Positions 17,179 to 25,871 of a stretch of DNA of 64,000 nt are shown here, one piece after another. Source of the DNA: an uncultured Dehalococcoidia bacterium (GTDB lineage Bacteria > Chloroflexota > Dehalococcoidia > Lucifugimonadales > UBA3495); contig CATOSP010000002.1 in the NCBI GenBank assembly GCA_951812625.1, positions 1,280,880 through 1,344,879 on the forward strand, given 5' to 3'. Position numbers and translations under genes: made by a program. Under the pieces are notes generated by a model. That model saw nothing but the letters and a program-made list of their open reading frames with translations, was not told where the DNA came from and did no database searches. Position 1 is the first letter of the stretch, and every line of letters begins with the position of its first letter.

Positions 17179-18532
17179 TCTCCCCATCCTCGTAAACGAT
17201 GTGCCCGTCGACTAACGTGGCAACCACGCGCCCCTTCAGAGTGACTCCCTGCAGCGGGGTGTTCTTGCCCATAGACTCGAACCCGCCAGAGTCAACTACC
17301 CACTCCCGGACAGGGTCAAAGATCACAATATCGGCAGGAGTACCGGGAGACAGAGTCGCCAGGGGCTGAAATCTTGGCCCCAAGACTCGTGCCGGTCCGG
17401 AGGTAAGCCGCTCTACCAATGCGGGCAAGGAGATGCGGGACTCGTGAACCAACGTTAGCGATGACGCCAAGGCGGTCTCCAGAACGCTGATTCCGAAGGC
17501 CGCATCCTGGTAGGTGACTTCCTTGCTTACTCTTTCGTGAGGAGCGTGGTCCGTGGCGATGCAATCGATAACCCCATCGTTCAATCCCTGTGCCAGAGCC
17601 TCTACATCTTCCTCGGACCGCAGCGGAGGGTATACCTTAGTGCATGTGTCGTATGAGAAGGGTGTGGCTACCCCGTCGGCCAAGGTTTGCCGTCCCAAGA
17701 CCCAGTCGTCGGTGATGGTCAGGTGGTGGGGGCACACCTCGGCGGTTACGGCGATTCCCCGTTCCCTCGCCTGTCTCACCAGGGACACGCTGCCAGCGGT
17801 GCTCAAGTGGGCCAGGTGCACCCTTCCCCCAGTGAGACCGGCAAGAGCGATGTCCCTGGCCATCATAGATTCCTCGGCGGCGGCGGGAATGCCTGGCAAC
17901 CCGAGCATAGACGCGACGCGTCCCTCTGCCATAACCCCGCCGTAGGACAGGGACATATCCTGGCAGTGGTTGGATATGGCCAAGCCGAGGTCGGCACTGT
18001 AAGTAAGTGCGAGACGCATGAGGTTGGGGTCCTCCACCGGATCTCCGTCGTCGCTGAAGGCTACCACGCCAGCATCCGCCAGTTCTCCCATCTCGGCCAA
18101 TTCCTTCCCCCGGCGTCCCTTGGTAACGCAGCCTATGGGGAAGACCCGGGATAAGGCGTCGGTAGTGGCACGTTGGCGAACCAACCCGACCATCGCAGCG
18201 TTGTCTATGGGCGGTTCCGTGTTGGGCATGGCGCATACGGTCGTGAAACCGCCCTTGGTTGCAGCCCTGGAGCCTGTGTATATGGTCTCCTTGTACTCCA
18301 GTCCCGGCTCTCTGAGGTGGCAGTGAATGTCGATGAATCCGGGGCAAACAACCATGCCGGCGGCCTCGATAACCTGAACCCCGTCCGGGGTTGCTTCTGT
18401 GGTGTGCGGCGTGACTGAGGCAATCTGACCGTCACGGACAAGAACATCCGCGACTCTGTCCATGCCGCGGGCTGGATCGATTACTCGCGCCCCCCTGATT
18501 AACAGGGGCGAGGCTTTAGCGCTACCTGCCAT
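17171..18532 (-). CDS. pyrC: dihydroorotase
   Basis: The 453-residue protein is a class I dihydroorotase that closes carbamoyl aspartate to dihydroorotate. Metal-binding residues are visible in FIDIHCHLREPG and the later histidines in SNHCQD and HLAHLSTAG, and the catalytic Asp in CIATDHAPH. ATG 18532 overlaps the end of pyrB by 11 bases and has AAGGA 8 bases upstream; an upstream ATG at 18559 would add nine residues. It belongs to the operon pyrR-pyrB-pyrC-carA-orf-carB. Confidence 0.95.
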   Translation of the reverse strand: MAGSAKASPLLIRGARVIDPARGMDRVADVLVRDGQIASVTPHTTEATPDGVQVIEAAGMVVCPGFIDIHCHLREPGLEYKETIYTGSRAATKGGFTTVCAMPNTEPPIDNAAMVGLVRQRATTDALSRVFPIGCVTKGRRGKELAEMGELADAGVVAFSDDGDPVEDPNLMRLALTYSADLGLAISNHCQDMSLSYGGVMAEGRVASMLGLPGIPAAAEESMMARDIALAGLTGGRVHLAHLSTAGSVSLVRQARERGIAVTAEVCPHHLTITDDWVLGRQTLADGVATPFSYDTCTKVYPPLRSEEDVEALAQGLNDGVIDCIATDHAPHERVSKEVTYQDAAFGISVLETALASSLTLVHESRISLPALVERLTSGPARVLGPRFQPLATLSPGTPADIVIFDPVREWVVDSGGFESMGKNTPLQGVTLKGRVVATLVDGHIVYEDGENG

Positions 18533-19589
18533 CCGAATGGTCCTTGACGGTGTCTCCAAGCTCCGGTGCCGAGGGCTGGACGCCGGAGAGATGGTAGAGC
18601 AGGGCCATCCTGACGGCTACCCCGTTGGTCACCTGCTGTTCGATTACTGCACGGTCGCCGTGGGCGATGCTGGAGCTTATCTCGATTCCCTCGTTCATAG
18701 GGCCTGGGTGCATCACCAGTGCGCCGTCCCTGGCCCGACCGAGCCTGGCGTCGTTGACTTGCCAGCGCCGGATGTACTCCCGCAGGCTGGGGAGGAAGCC
18801 AGCGTTTTGCCGCTCGGACTGCAACCTGAGCGCCATCACTATGTCCGCTCCTTCGATGGCCCGGTCCAAGTCTGTGTCTACTTCTACGGAAGCTAAAGGA
18901 TGGTCATGCCCCAGCTTCTCCCGACCCTGCAGCATATCCAGGGGCAGCAGAGTCGATGGGCCACAGAGCACAACACGGGCGCCCATCCTGGCGAAACCCC
19001 ATATGTTCGAACGTGCTACCCGACTGTGCATCACGTCGCCGACTATAACGAGTTTCAGCCCCTCCAGAGTGCCAAATTTTTCGTTCACGGTGTACAGATC
19101 CAGCAGCGCCTGGGTAGGGTGTGCGTGAATTCCATCCCCTGCATTGATGATTCCTACCCGGTCCAAGCAGCGGGCCAGCAGGTAGGGTGCGCCGGAATGA
19201 GGGTGGCGAATGACGATTACATCAACCCCCATCGCCTGGATCGTCAGCCCGGTGTTGAGGAGGGATTCCCCCTTCTCGGTGCTGCTGCCGCTGGAAGACA
19301 TGTTAATGACGTCTGCGCTCAGGACCTTGCCAGCTTCCTCGAAGGAAATACGCGTGCGGGTACTAGCCTCATAGAACAGAGTGACAATGACACGTCCCCG
19401 CAGCGCTGGCACCTTCTTGATGTCGCGTCCCAAAACCTCCGACATGCCTTTGGCCGACTCCAGGACGTTTCGGATCTCTGAAGTGGTGAAGTCGTCCAGA
19501 TCCAACACGTGGCGGCGTGGACCTGCAATCGGCGAGCCGTTGGGTTGCAGTCCAAGCAGTTCTCCAGCGGCAGGACTTCGACTTTTCAA
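18522..19589 (-). CDS. pyrB: aspartate carbamoyltransferase catalytic subunit
   Basis: The 355-residue protein joins carbamoyl phosphate and aspartate. The carbamoyl-phosphate motif is [13 protein letters not shown], and the aspartate domain has [14 protein letters not shown] and MHPGPMNEG. An N-terminal extension of about 25 residues is longer than in E. coli PyrB. The start is TTG at 19589, overlapping the TGA stop of pyrR in a TTGA arrangement, so translation is probably coupled. No pyrI is seen, so regulation is likely through the PyrR leader. Confidence 0.95.
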   Translation of the reverse strand: MKSRSPAAGELLGLQPNGSPIAGPRRHVLDLDDFTTSEIRNVLESAKGMSEVLGRDIKKVPALRGRVIVTLFYEASTRTRISFEEAGKVLSADVINMSSSGSSTEKGESLLNTGLTIQAMGVDVIVIRHPHSGAPYLLARCLDRVGIINAGDGIHAHPTQALLDLYTVNEKFGTLEGLKLVIVGDVMHSRVARSNIWGFARMGARVVLCGPSTLLPLDMLQGREKLGHDHPLASVEVDTDLDRAIEGADIVMALRLQSERQNAGFLPSLREYIRRWQVNDARLGRARDGALVMHPGPMNEGIEISSSIAHGDRAVIEQQVTNGVAVRMALLYHLSGVQPSAPELGDTVKDHSDGR

Positions 19590-20128
19590 TTTGAGCTGCC
19601 CTGCCTAATGATGGCTACTTCATCCACGCCGTCGGTCTCCACCAACCGCACTCGGACCTGCTCATCCATTGATGTCGGAGCGTTCTGCCCTACGTAGTCA
19701 GGCCTAATGGGGAGCTGCCGATGCCCTCTGTCCAGCAGAATGGCGAGCTGCACTTGCTCCGGACGGCCAAAGTCGTTCAGGGCTTCCATCGCGGCGCGGA
19801 TGGTGCGCCCAGTGAAGAGAACGTCATCGACCAGTACGACGGTCTTACCCTGTATTGGCACAGGAATGTCGGTAGGTCGTACGATAGGTCGCCTCCTAGC
19901 GTGCAGGTCGTCCCGGTAAAGGTTTATGTCCAACGTCGCCGTGGGGACCTCGCTTCCCTCGAACCGGAGCAGATTGCTGGCCAGACGATGGGCCAGATAA
20001 ACGCCCCGAGTGTATATGCCAACCATGACCAGGTCACTGGCCCCGCGGTTTTTCTCCAGGACCTCGTGGGCTACCCTGGCCAGTGCCCGGCGGATATCCT
20101 GGCCACCCATTATCTGACGTTCGACCAT
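19586..20128 (-). CDS. pyrR: PyrR: pyr operon attenuation regulator / uracil phosphoribosyltransferase
   Basis: The 180-residue protein has PyrR length and motifs. The N-terminus is [16 protein letters not shown], with [11 protein letters not shown] and the PRPP loop [17 protein letters not shown]. It binds pyr mRNA when UMP is high and may also have uracil phosphoribosyltransferase activity. ATG 20128 is chosen because AGGA is 5 bases upstream and the size is then normal; the longer frames to 20200 or 20299 run through the leader terminator. Its likely target, a PyrR-binding loop, lies in its own leader. Confidence 0.95.
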   Translation of the reverse strand: MVERQIMGGQDIRRALARVAHEVLEKNRGASDLVMVGIYTRGVYLAHRLASNLLRFEGSEVPTATLDINLYRDDLHARRRPIVRPTDIPVPIQGKTVVLVDDVLFTGRTIRAAMEALNDFGRPEQVQLAILLDRGHRQLPIRPDYVGQNAPTSMDEQVRVRLVETDGVDEVAIIRQGSSN

Positions 20129-20204
20129 TCGAGTCCTATGTGGCGTGGTTGCCAGATTCGAGCAAAACCCAACCGGCCCTCGCGTGGCCTCGGTCGCCAT
20201 ACAA

Positions 20205-20237
20205 GATAAAACCCCCTGCCCAGACAGCGGCAAGGGG
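20205..20237 (-). terminator. pyr leader intrinsic terminator (attenuator)
   Basis: On the minus strand CCCCTTGCC pairs with GGCAGGGGG across an 8-base loop, followed by TTTTAT. It lies between the PyrR-binding loop and the pyrR start codon, 77 bases before the ATG. The GGCAAAG that ends the PyrR-loop region can pair with CCTTGCC of this stem, giving a plausible antiterminator alternative. Read-through should occur when PyrR is not bound. Confidence 0.8.
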
Positions 20238-20291
20238 TATAGGCGTAAGCTTACACTCCCGGATTTCGGGAGAAGGACGCCACACTTTGCC

Positions 20292-20305
20292 AGCCTCACG
20301 GGACT
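20292..20305 (-). promoter_or_regulatory. PyrR-binding loop in pyr mRNA leader
   Basis: The minus-strand RNA reads AGUCCCGUGAGGCU, a full match to the Bacillus-type PyrR-binding consensus ARUCCnGnGAGGyU. It lies about 55 bases upstream of the leader terminator. A separate short hairpin (CTCCCG-GATTT-CGGGAG on the plus strand) at 20256-20272 stands between them. Bound PyrR would stabilise this anti-antiterminator and allow termination when UMP is plentiful. Confidence 0.85.
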
Positions 20306-20369
20306 GCCTTAAAAGCGCGACCAGTATCTGCCAAGGGCAGTCAGCCCCTAGCCAAGTATGTTTCGCAAT

Positions 20370-20398
20370 ATTTTATCAGAACCGAAGGAAGGGCGCAA
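20370..20398 (-). promoter_or_regulatory. candidate pyr operon promoter
   Basis: On the minus strand a -35-like TTGCGC (20398-20393) and a good -10 TAAAAT (20375-20370) are separated by 17 bases. Transcription would begin near 20363, giving a leader of roughly 230 bases that contains the PyrR loop and terminator. Confidence 0.5.
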
Positions 20399-20423
20399 AG
20401 GCTTCCTGATCGGTTGGACGCTG

Positions 20424-22454
20424 CTACGCTGCCACCCGCTTCCTGCGATGGTGGACGTAGTCTACCAGTACGTATTCTCCCAGATTGTTGGCGCTGGAGA
20501 AGAAGGCGCGGCCCCGATTGATGCGGGTCATGCGGTCCACGAAGTTCACCAACTGGTATGAGTTCTCCAGCATGAACGTGTTAATCAGGATGTCCTCCTG
20601 GGTGCAACGCTTCACTTCCTTGAGGGTCTCCTGCTCTGTGCGATAACTGGGGGGATATGCGAAGTAGGCCCTCTCGCCCTCCAGATGGGCCGTAGGCTCC
20701 CCGTCGGTGATCAACAGTACCTGCCTAGTGGACCCTTTTTCCTTGCTGAGCAGCTTGCGAGCCAGCATCAGGGCGTGGTGCAGGTTCGTGCCGGATACCC
20801 AGGCATTCCAGCTCGAGTCGGCCAGTTCCTCCTCCTTGATCTCCCGGGCATAGTCGGAGAAGCCGATGATGTAGAGCCTGTCGCGGGGGTACTGTCCGCG
20901 AATGAGGGCCATAAGGGCCAGGGTTACCTTCTTTGCAGCCTGGAAGTTGTTGAACAGGCCCATCGACCGGCTCTGGTCCAACAGGACGGCGGTGGCAGCC
21001 TTAGTCATGTGCTCGGTTCGGTAAATCTCGAAGTCCTCGGGGCGCATCCGGACCGGCAGTTCAGGACCGGAACGAATGACGGCGTTTTTGACCGTGGTCT
21101 GGAGATCAATCTGGAACGGGTCGCCGAACTCATAGACCTTGGTCTCGCCCAGCCAGTCGCCGTTGTTGCCCCGTATCTCCATATCGTGGTCGCCGATGCG
21201 ATCCTTCTTGATGTGGGCGAAGACCTCAGTGAGGGCCTTCTGTCCGATGCGTCGGATGCCCCGAGCGGTCAACTCTACCTTGTCGTTGCCGGTGATGTAT
21301 CCTGCCTCCTCAAGCATCTTGCGGAGCCTATCGATTTCGTCCCAGGCGCGGCGGGCCTCCTCGCCCAGCAACTCGGCCAGCTTCTCCGGGTCCACATCAC
21401 CGAGTTGGCCGGTGCGCATTGCATCCTGGAGTGCCTGCTCCAATTGGTCCAAGTCCTGCATGTTGCGCATCATTTCCATCGCCTGGTCCATAGTCAGGCT
21501 GTCGTCGCCCAGGAATGGGTACTGCTGGCGCAACTGGTCCATCGGCATGAGCTGTTCCATCAGGGATGCGAATTGTGCCATCTGTTCGCGCATCTCCGGT
21601 GACAAGGCGGACATGAGGGAGTCTTCCAACTCGCGTCTCATCTCCGGGGACATGCTGTCCATCAATGACTGCATCTGGGCCAACTGCTGCTGCAACTGCT
21701 CCAACAGTTCCTCAAGGGACTGGGGAGGGTTGTCTCCGAACATGGGGCCGAACTGCTGCATGAACTGGTCGAATTTGGGTTCCCGTCCCTCCATCTTGTC
21801 GCGCATCATCTCGTTTAGCTGGCGCATCATCTCAGCCATGGCGGCCATCTGTTCAGGGGTCATGCCCTCCATCTGGTCGCGCATCTGCTGGCCCATGTTC
21901 TGGGCCATCTGGCCCTTGAGCATGTCGAGGAGTTCCTGGAATTTCTGCTGTGCGTCCGGGTCCATGAAGTCGTACTCCATCAACTCCCGGATCTGCCCGC
22001 CAACTCCCTCTGGCAGGTCGTCCAACTTATCCAGGTTGCGCTGGGCTCGCTTCTCCAGAAGGTCGAGCAGGTTTTCCTGCTGGGCGCGGTCCTCCCCGTG
22101 CTCCTGGGACACGTCGTACCTGGCCTGGTCCACCCGCTGCTGGATACCCTCGCGCTCCGTGTGGATGATCTCCTCAAGCCGTTCCCGGATGTCGTCAACC
22201 ACCGAATCCATGTTGTACTGCTGCATCTGCTGGCGACGCTGGTCCTTCAACCGCTCCAACAGGTCGCGCAGGCCGGGCAACTGCTGACCGTCCCGGTTCT
22301 GGAGACCCTGGCGCATCATCTCCCGGAGGGCGCGCATAACATCGCCCTGGTTAAGGACCTCGTTGGCAAGCCGGTCCATCAGGTCCTCGGCGTCGATGTC
22401 GAATATTCGCTGGGTGCCGTCCCATTGGGAGTAGTGGTAGGTGCGGTACAGCAT
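20424..22454 (-). CDS. von Willebrand factor A domain protein with long Met/Gln-rich helical region
   Basis: The 676-residue protein ends in a VWA domain. Its MIDAS motifs are visible: LLDQSRSMG (DxSxS), the Thr in VSGTNLHHA, and the Asp in LITDGEPT. Residues 60-400 are rich in Met, Gln, Glu and Leu with repeats such as GMTPEQMAAMAEMMR, probably helical and coiled. Such proteins often work with a MoxR- or ChlI-type AAA ATPase, but none is adjacent here. ATG 22454 has GAGG 5 bases upstream and is preferred to 22517. No signal peptide is seen, so it is probably cytoplasmic. Confidence 0.85.
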   Translation of the reverse strand: MLYRTYHYSQWDGTQRIFDIDAEDLMDRLANEVLNQGDVMRALREMMRQGLQNRDGQQLPGLRDLLERLKDQRRQQMQQYNMDSVVDDIRERLEEIIHTEREGIQQRVDQARYDVSQEHGEDRAQQENLLDLLEKRAQRNLDKLDDLPEGVGGQIRELMEYDFMDPDAQQKFQELLDMLKGQMAQNMGQQMRDQMEGMTPEQMAAMAEMMRQLNEMMRDKMEGREPKFDQFMQQFGPMFGDNPPQSLEELLEQLQQQLAQMQSLMDSMSPEMRRELEDSLMSALSPEMREQMAQFASLMEQLMPMDQLRQQYPFLGDDSLTMDQAMEMMRNMQDLDQLEQALQDAMRTGQLGDVDPEKLAELLGEEARRAWDEIDRLRKMLEEAGYITGNDKVELTARGIRRIGQKALTEVFAHIKKDRIGDHDMEIRGNNGDWLGETKVYEFGDPFQIDLQTTVKNAVIRSGPELPVRMRPEDFEIYRTEHMTKAATAVLLDQSRSMGLFNNFQAAKKVTLALMALIRGQYPRDRLYIIGFSDYAREIKEEELADSSWNAWVSGTNLHHALMLARKLLSKEKGSTRQVLLITDGEPTAHLEGERAYFAYPPSYRTEQETLKEVKRCTQEDILINTFMLENSYQLVNFVDRMTRINRGRAFFSSANNLGEYVLVDYVHHRRKRVAA

Positions 22455-22580
22455 ACTAACCTCGGTGCATCGGACGTCTGGCGTGGTATCAGGTGAGACC
22501 GGGCTTGCTGCCCCCATAATAGCCTCGTAATCACGTTACAACAAGGGTAAGGCAATTTCAGGCCGGTTCCCTCCGTTGGC

Positions 22581-23123
22581 TCAGTGAAGGGTGGGCAGGC
22601 CGAAGTGTTCGATAATTCTGGCAGCAGACTCAGACGGTTCCATCGCCGAGGTGTCGATGGTTAGGCTAGTGTTGGGTATTGGAGGATACTCGAAGCCTCC
22701 CGCATCCCTAACGCGACGGTATTGGACCAGGGACCGTATCTTGCCGAATTCCGCGCGGGACTCGTTCTCGATCCTGCGCTCTAACTCCTCTTCAGGGCAG
22801 GTCAGTCCCGCGTAGACGACTTTGCCACCGGCGGCGGCTACCGATTCTTCAAGGTCTCCTATAAAGCGGTGGCGGACGGTACGCTCGGGCGTAAATGTGA
22901 ACAGCAGTCCGGGCATCCCTTCCTCTGCCGCCCGTCCCATTACGTCCAGCCATGCCCGTTCCCGCAGTTCGACGAAGGCCGGGGTTCCGAACCCGAAAAT
23001 GGGCACCAACATGTCCAAGACGAGGTGGTTATGGAAGACCGGGAACCCGGTCCTTGTGCCCACTTCCATGGCGATGGTCAGTTTTCCGGAGGCGGCCGGG
23101 CCATAGATGCAGACCAGAATCAT
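22581..23123 (-). CDS. P-loop kinase-like protein
   Basis: The 180-residue protein starts with a Walker A motif (IYGPAASGKLT) directly at the N-terminus, followed by FHNHLVLDMLVP. A lid-like region rich in Arg (ERRIENESRAEFGKI) lies in the second half. The size and layout resemble shikimate or gluconate kinase-like small-molecule kinases, but the substrate residues are not recognised. ATG 23123 puts the P-loop at the normal place; the longer frame to 23300 runs antiparallel to no known domain and overlaps the nicotinamidase-like gene. Confidence 0.75.
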   Translation of the reverse strand: MILVCIYGPAASGKLTIAMEVGTRTGFPVFHNHLVLDMLVPIFGFGTPAFVELRERAWLDVMGRAAEEGMPGLLFTFTPERTVRHRFIGDLEESVAAAGGKVVYAGLTCPEEELERRIENESRAEFGKIRSLVQYRRVRDAGGFEYPPIPNTSLTIDTSAMEPSESAARIIEHFGLPTLH

Positions 23124-23157
23124 GGTGATGCGGCTGCGATGTCTCTGACCCCTAGGG

Positions 23158-23679
23158 TCAGGTGACGGCTGCGCCCAGAATTTTCTGCAGGTGGCCCAGA
23201 GCCCAGGTGTGGGCGTCAGGGTCGAAGGTGGCCACGCAGTTGGCGGGGACCTCCACGGGGTAGTCGCGGTTGCGGGCGTCGGCGGTGGTGTGGAGAACAC
23301 AGATGTCGGTGCAGACCCCGCAAACTATCAGCTTGTCCGGCTGTAAATGCTCCAGAGTTTGGGCCAAGCCGGTGCCGAAGAAGCCGCTGTAGCGGTTCTT
23401 AGGGATGACGTTTGCCCCGGTGACGAACCTTTCCAGTTCCGGGATGACGTGGGGTTCTTCGGTGCCCTTAACGCAGTGGACGGGGAACATCTGGAACTCC
23501 AGGTCGTCGGGGTCGTGGTGGTCGGATATGAATAGGACCTGGGAGCCGTCGGCGCTCTCACGCTCCAGGAGGAGGCGGACGTTGGGAATTATCTGCCGTG
23601 CTTCGTCGCCGCAGTAGAGGTTGTGGCCCGGCTCCAGGAACCCCTTGACCATATCTACCACCAGAACTACGTTGGCCAT
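23158..23679 (-). CDS. isochorismatase-family cysteine hydrolase (nicotinamidase-like)
   Basis: The 173-residue protein has the isochorismatase-fold triad: Asp in LVVDMVKGF, Lys in VIPKNRYSGF and Cys in CGVCTDICV. The metal-site Asp/His region SDHHDPDD is close to nicotinamidases, so deamidation of nicotinamide to nicotinate in NAD salvage is likely, though pyrazinamidase-like relatives act on other amides. GGAGG lies 6 bases before the ATG. It is followed 34 bases later by the P-loop kinase gene. Confidence 0.85.
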   Translation of the reverse strand: MANVVLVVDMVKGFLEPGHNLYCGDEARQIIPNVRLLLERESADGSQVLFISDHHDPDDLEFQMFPVHCVKGTEEPHVIPELERFVTGANVIPKNRYSGFFGTGLAQTLEHLQPDKLIVCGVCTDICVLHTTADARNRDYPVEVPANCVATFDPDAHTWALGHLQKILGAAVT

Positions 23680-23722
23680 GATTCACCTCCCGCAGGCTGG
23701 CCCTCATGCCATTCTAACCGAC

Positions 23723-24877
23723 TCAGGGCGGTGGTGTATCTATTGGGCGAGACCCCGGTGGGCGAGACTCCGGTGGGCGAGACTCCGGGACGACTTCGAC
23801 GGGCATAGGACGCTCGCGCCTGACTTCATGGAGGAAGCAGGTCCTGCCTATGCCGTGGTCCCTGGGGTCATCGGAGAACCGGGGACCTCTTTCCCCGCGC
23901 TCGGCTGTGTCGGTGGCGAAGATGGCGCAAAGCTCGTATGCCCCTTCAGTCGTATCAACCACGCGGTATTCGTAGGGAACGCCGGTCTCCGGGTCATGGA
24001 TGGAGTGTATGGAATACCTTGTGCCGGACATGTCCTCAAATCCAGCGGGCAATTCCCCGTTGAGTTGCCAGAACTCCTCCACATTGCGGGAGATGTTCGT
24101 CAGGTCGGATACTCGCTGCCGGTCGAACTGAATGCTCCGTTGCTCCCCGGGTGTGCCGAACAGATAAATGGAGTAACCGAGGCAGGCTATAACGACAACA
24201 ACCACCCCCACCAGAAGCGCCCACACGGCCGGGGGCGCCTTAGACCCGTCCGACGGAGTCTCGGCCCTTCGGATATCCCAGAAATAGAAACCGAATATGC
24301 ACGACGTGATAACCAGAATTGCGGCGACCTTGAGCAGGAAGCGAATGGCAAGGTTGCCCAAGAGCAGGTTGGCGAGAAGGGCGATCACATCACCGAGGAT
24401 GAAGCCTGCGGCGACCACCAGGGTCAGGTAGGTCAGCCACCGGCGCACCGGCGATTGCTGCCGCTCCGGGTCAGCAGCGATCTCGGACGACAGCCGCCGC
24501 ATCATGAACAGGTAGAGGGGCAGGGCCACTATAACCGAGGCGATAACGGTGGCTTTTCCGAAGGAAGGGTAGCGGTTGCCGCGGTCCAGTGGATCGGTGA
24601 AGGTCCAGTCTATGAGTCCGAACACCATGATACCGAAATTGATGGCAGTCACGTATAGGGCTATGAAGGACACCAGGTACAGGAATGCCTCGCGGGCGTG
24701 AAATGAATGTCTTGGACGGGGCACTGCTACAGGAAATCTGATGTCGGCGAAGGCGGATAGTGCGTTACGCACCTCGCTTTCCTGCCATCCCGCCCGCAAC
24801 AGGACGTCCCTTATTGCGTCGCGCTCCTGACCTCTTTCTAATGAATCCTTGATAAAGGCAGTTAATTCGGCGTTCAT
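23723..24877 (-). CDS. DUF5671-like multi-pass membrane protein
   Basis: The 384-residue protein begins with a helical region (residues 1-45, TAFIKDSLERGQERDAI), as in proteins with an N-terminal SHOCT-like or UBA-like helix. Five or so membrane segments follow between residues 65 and 240, including YLVSFIALYVTAINFGIMVF and VWALLVGVVVVVIACLGYSI. The C-terminal part is soluble with three Cys. It ends in a short Pro/Arg/Ser repeat encoded by three 15-base units at 23745-23789. The fold resembles DUF5671; the function is unknown. Confidence 0.75.
   Translation of the reverse strand: MNAELTAFIKDSLERGQERDAIRDVLLRAGWQESEVRNALSAFADIRFPVAVPRPRHSFHAREAFLYLVSFIALYVTAINFGIMVFGLIDWTFTDPLDRGNRYPSFGKATVIASVIVALPLYLFMMRRLSSEIAADPERQQSPVRRWLTYLTLVVAAGFILGDVIALLANLLLGNLAIRFLLKVAAILVITSCIFGFYFWDIRRAETPSDGSKAPPAVWALLVGVVVVVIACLGYSIYLFGTPGEQRSIQFDRQRVSDLTNISRNVEEFWQLNGELPAGFEDMSGTRYSIHSIHDPETGVPYEYRVVDTTEGAYELCAIFATDTAERGERGPRFSDDPRDHGIGRTCFLHEVRRERPMPVEVVPESRPPESRPPGSRPIDTPPP
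23745..23789. repeat. three tandem 15-base units at end of DUF5671-like gene
   Basis: GGGCGAGACTCCGGT occurs three times in a row, with one mismatch in copy 1 and one at the end of copy 3. The repeats are in frame and encode the protein tail SRPPE/SRPPG. Copy number may vary between strains because the unit length keeps the frame. Confidence 0.8.
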
Positions 24878-24907
24878 TGCAGGCTACACGCGGACTCCGG
24901 CAGTCGC

Positions 24908-25783
24908 CTATCCGGCATATGTGGCGTCCTGGGCCAGCATTTCGGAAAGGCCGACCATCTCGAAGGACTCCTGGAGAGTGGTCATGCCGTCCATCAGGTG
25001 GGCAGTGGTACCGTATTCCTTGAGGTTGCGCATAACCTCGGTAACGGTGCGGCAGACGGCCATAAAGGCGCTGCCCGGGAAGATGACCAGCTTGAACCCC
25101 AGTCTCTCCAGTTCGTAGGATGGTATGAGCGGCGACTTGCCGCTCTCTACGAAGTTGTAGAGCATGGGAACGTCGAAGGCTGCGCAGACCCTTTCCGCTT
25201 CTTCTGGAGAACGCAGGGCCTCAATGAAAAGGGCATCGGCCCCGGCCTCGACGTAGGCTTCGCAACGGCGCATGGTGTCGTCCCATCCGGTGACGGCCAG
25301 TGCGTCGGTGCGGACTATGATGACGAAGTCGTCGTTGGTGCGTGCGTCGACGGCGGCCCGGACCTTCCGGGCCATGTCCTCAACAGGGATGACGCGCTTG
25401 TCGTCGAGGTGGCCGCATCGCTTGGGGCTTTCCTGGTCCTCAATGTGGACCGCGGCCACGCCGGAGCGCTCGTACTGGCGGATAGTGCGCTGTACATTGA
25501 GGACTCCGCCGTAACCAGTGTCCGCGTCGGCGATCACAGGAACCTTGACCGTATCGACAATGGAGGCGGCGTTGGCCACCATTTCGGTCATCGTGGCCAG
25601 ACCCAAATCGGGACGCCCCAGTCGCGCGACCGATGTCCCAGCCCCGGTCATGTAAACGGCGGAGAATCCTGCCTGCTCGATTATTTTCGCGGTGAGGCAA
25701 TCGTAAGCTCCAGGGGCGACTATGATTCCTGGCGCTTCCAGAAGGTCACGTAATCGCCTGACGGGGTCTTGCGAGTCTGCCAT
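24908..25783 (-). CDS. isocitrate lyase/PEP mutase family protein
   Basis: The 291-residue protein has the PEP mutase/isocitrate lyase fold: PGAYDCLTAKIIEQAGF, YMTGAGTS, the metal-binding DADTGYGG and the signature SPKRCGH. These features fit 2-methylisocitrate lyase, oxaloacetate decarboxylase or carboxyphosphonoenolpyruvate phosphonomutase. The KRCGH loop is closest to C-C lyases. It is a stand-alone leftward gene 88 bases downstream of fabG; no methylcitrate-cycle partners are seen. Confidence 0.88.
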   Translation of the reverse strand: MADSQDPVRRLRDLLEAPGIIVAPGAYDCLTAKIIEQAGFSAVYMTGAGTSVARLGRPDLGLATMTEMVANAASIVDTVKVPVIADADTGYGGVLNVQRTIRQYERSGVAAVHIEDQESPKRCGHLDDKRVIPVEDMARKVRAAVDARTNDDFVIIVRTDALAVTGWDDTMRRCEAYVEAGADALFIEALRSPEEAERVCAAFDVPMLYNFVESGKSPLIPSYELERLGFKLVIFPGSAFMAVCRTVTEVMRNLKEYGTTAHLMDGMTTLQESFEMVGLSEMLAQDATYAG

Positions 25784-25871
25784 GTTTGTCTCCCAGACGA
25801 GTTGGTTAGATAGTTGGTGGCGGTGAGTGGGCGGGTTGACTGGAGAGCCATACGCATGGGCTGGTCTGTCT

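Noticed and set aside
19586..20299. Longer pyrR beginning at 20299 or 20200
   Set aside because: These starts lie in the PyrR loop and terminator leader and add residues unlike PyrR; ATG 20128 has AGGA and gives the usual 180 residues.
21139..22287. 382-residue Ser/Cys/Ile-rich plus-strand frame
   Set aside because: It is the mirror of the Met/Gln-rich region of the VWA gene and has no independent start signal.
23621..24658. 345-residue plus-strand frame
   Set aside because: It runs antisense to the DUF5671-like membrane protein, whose helices and N-terminus are convincing; the plus frame has no motifs.
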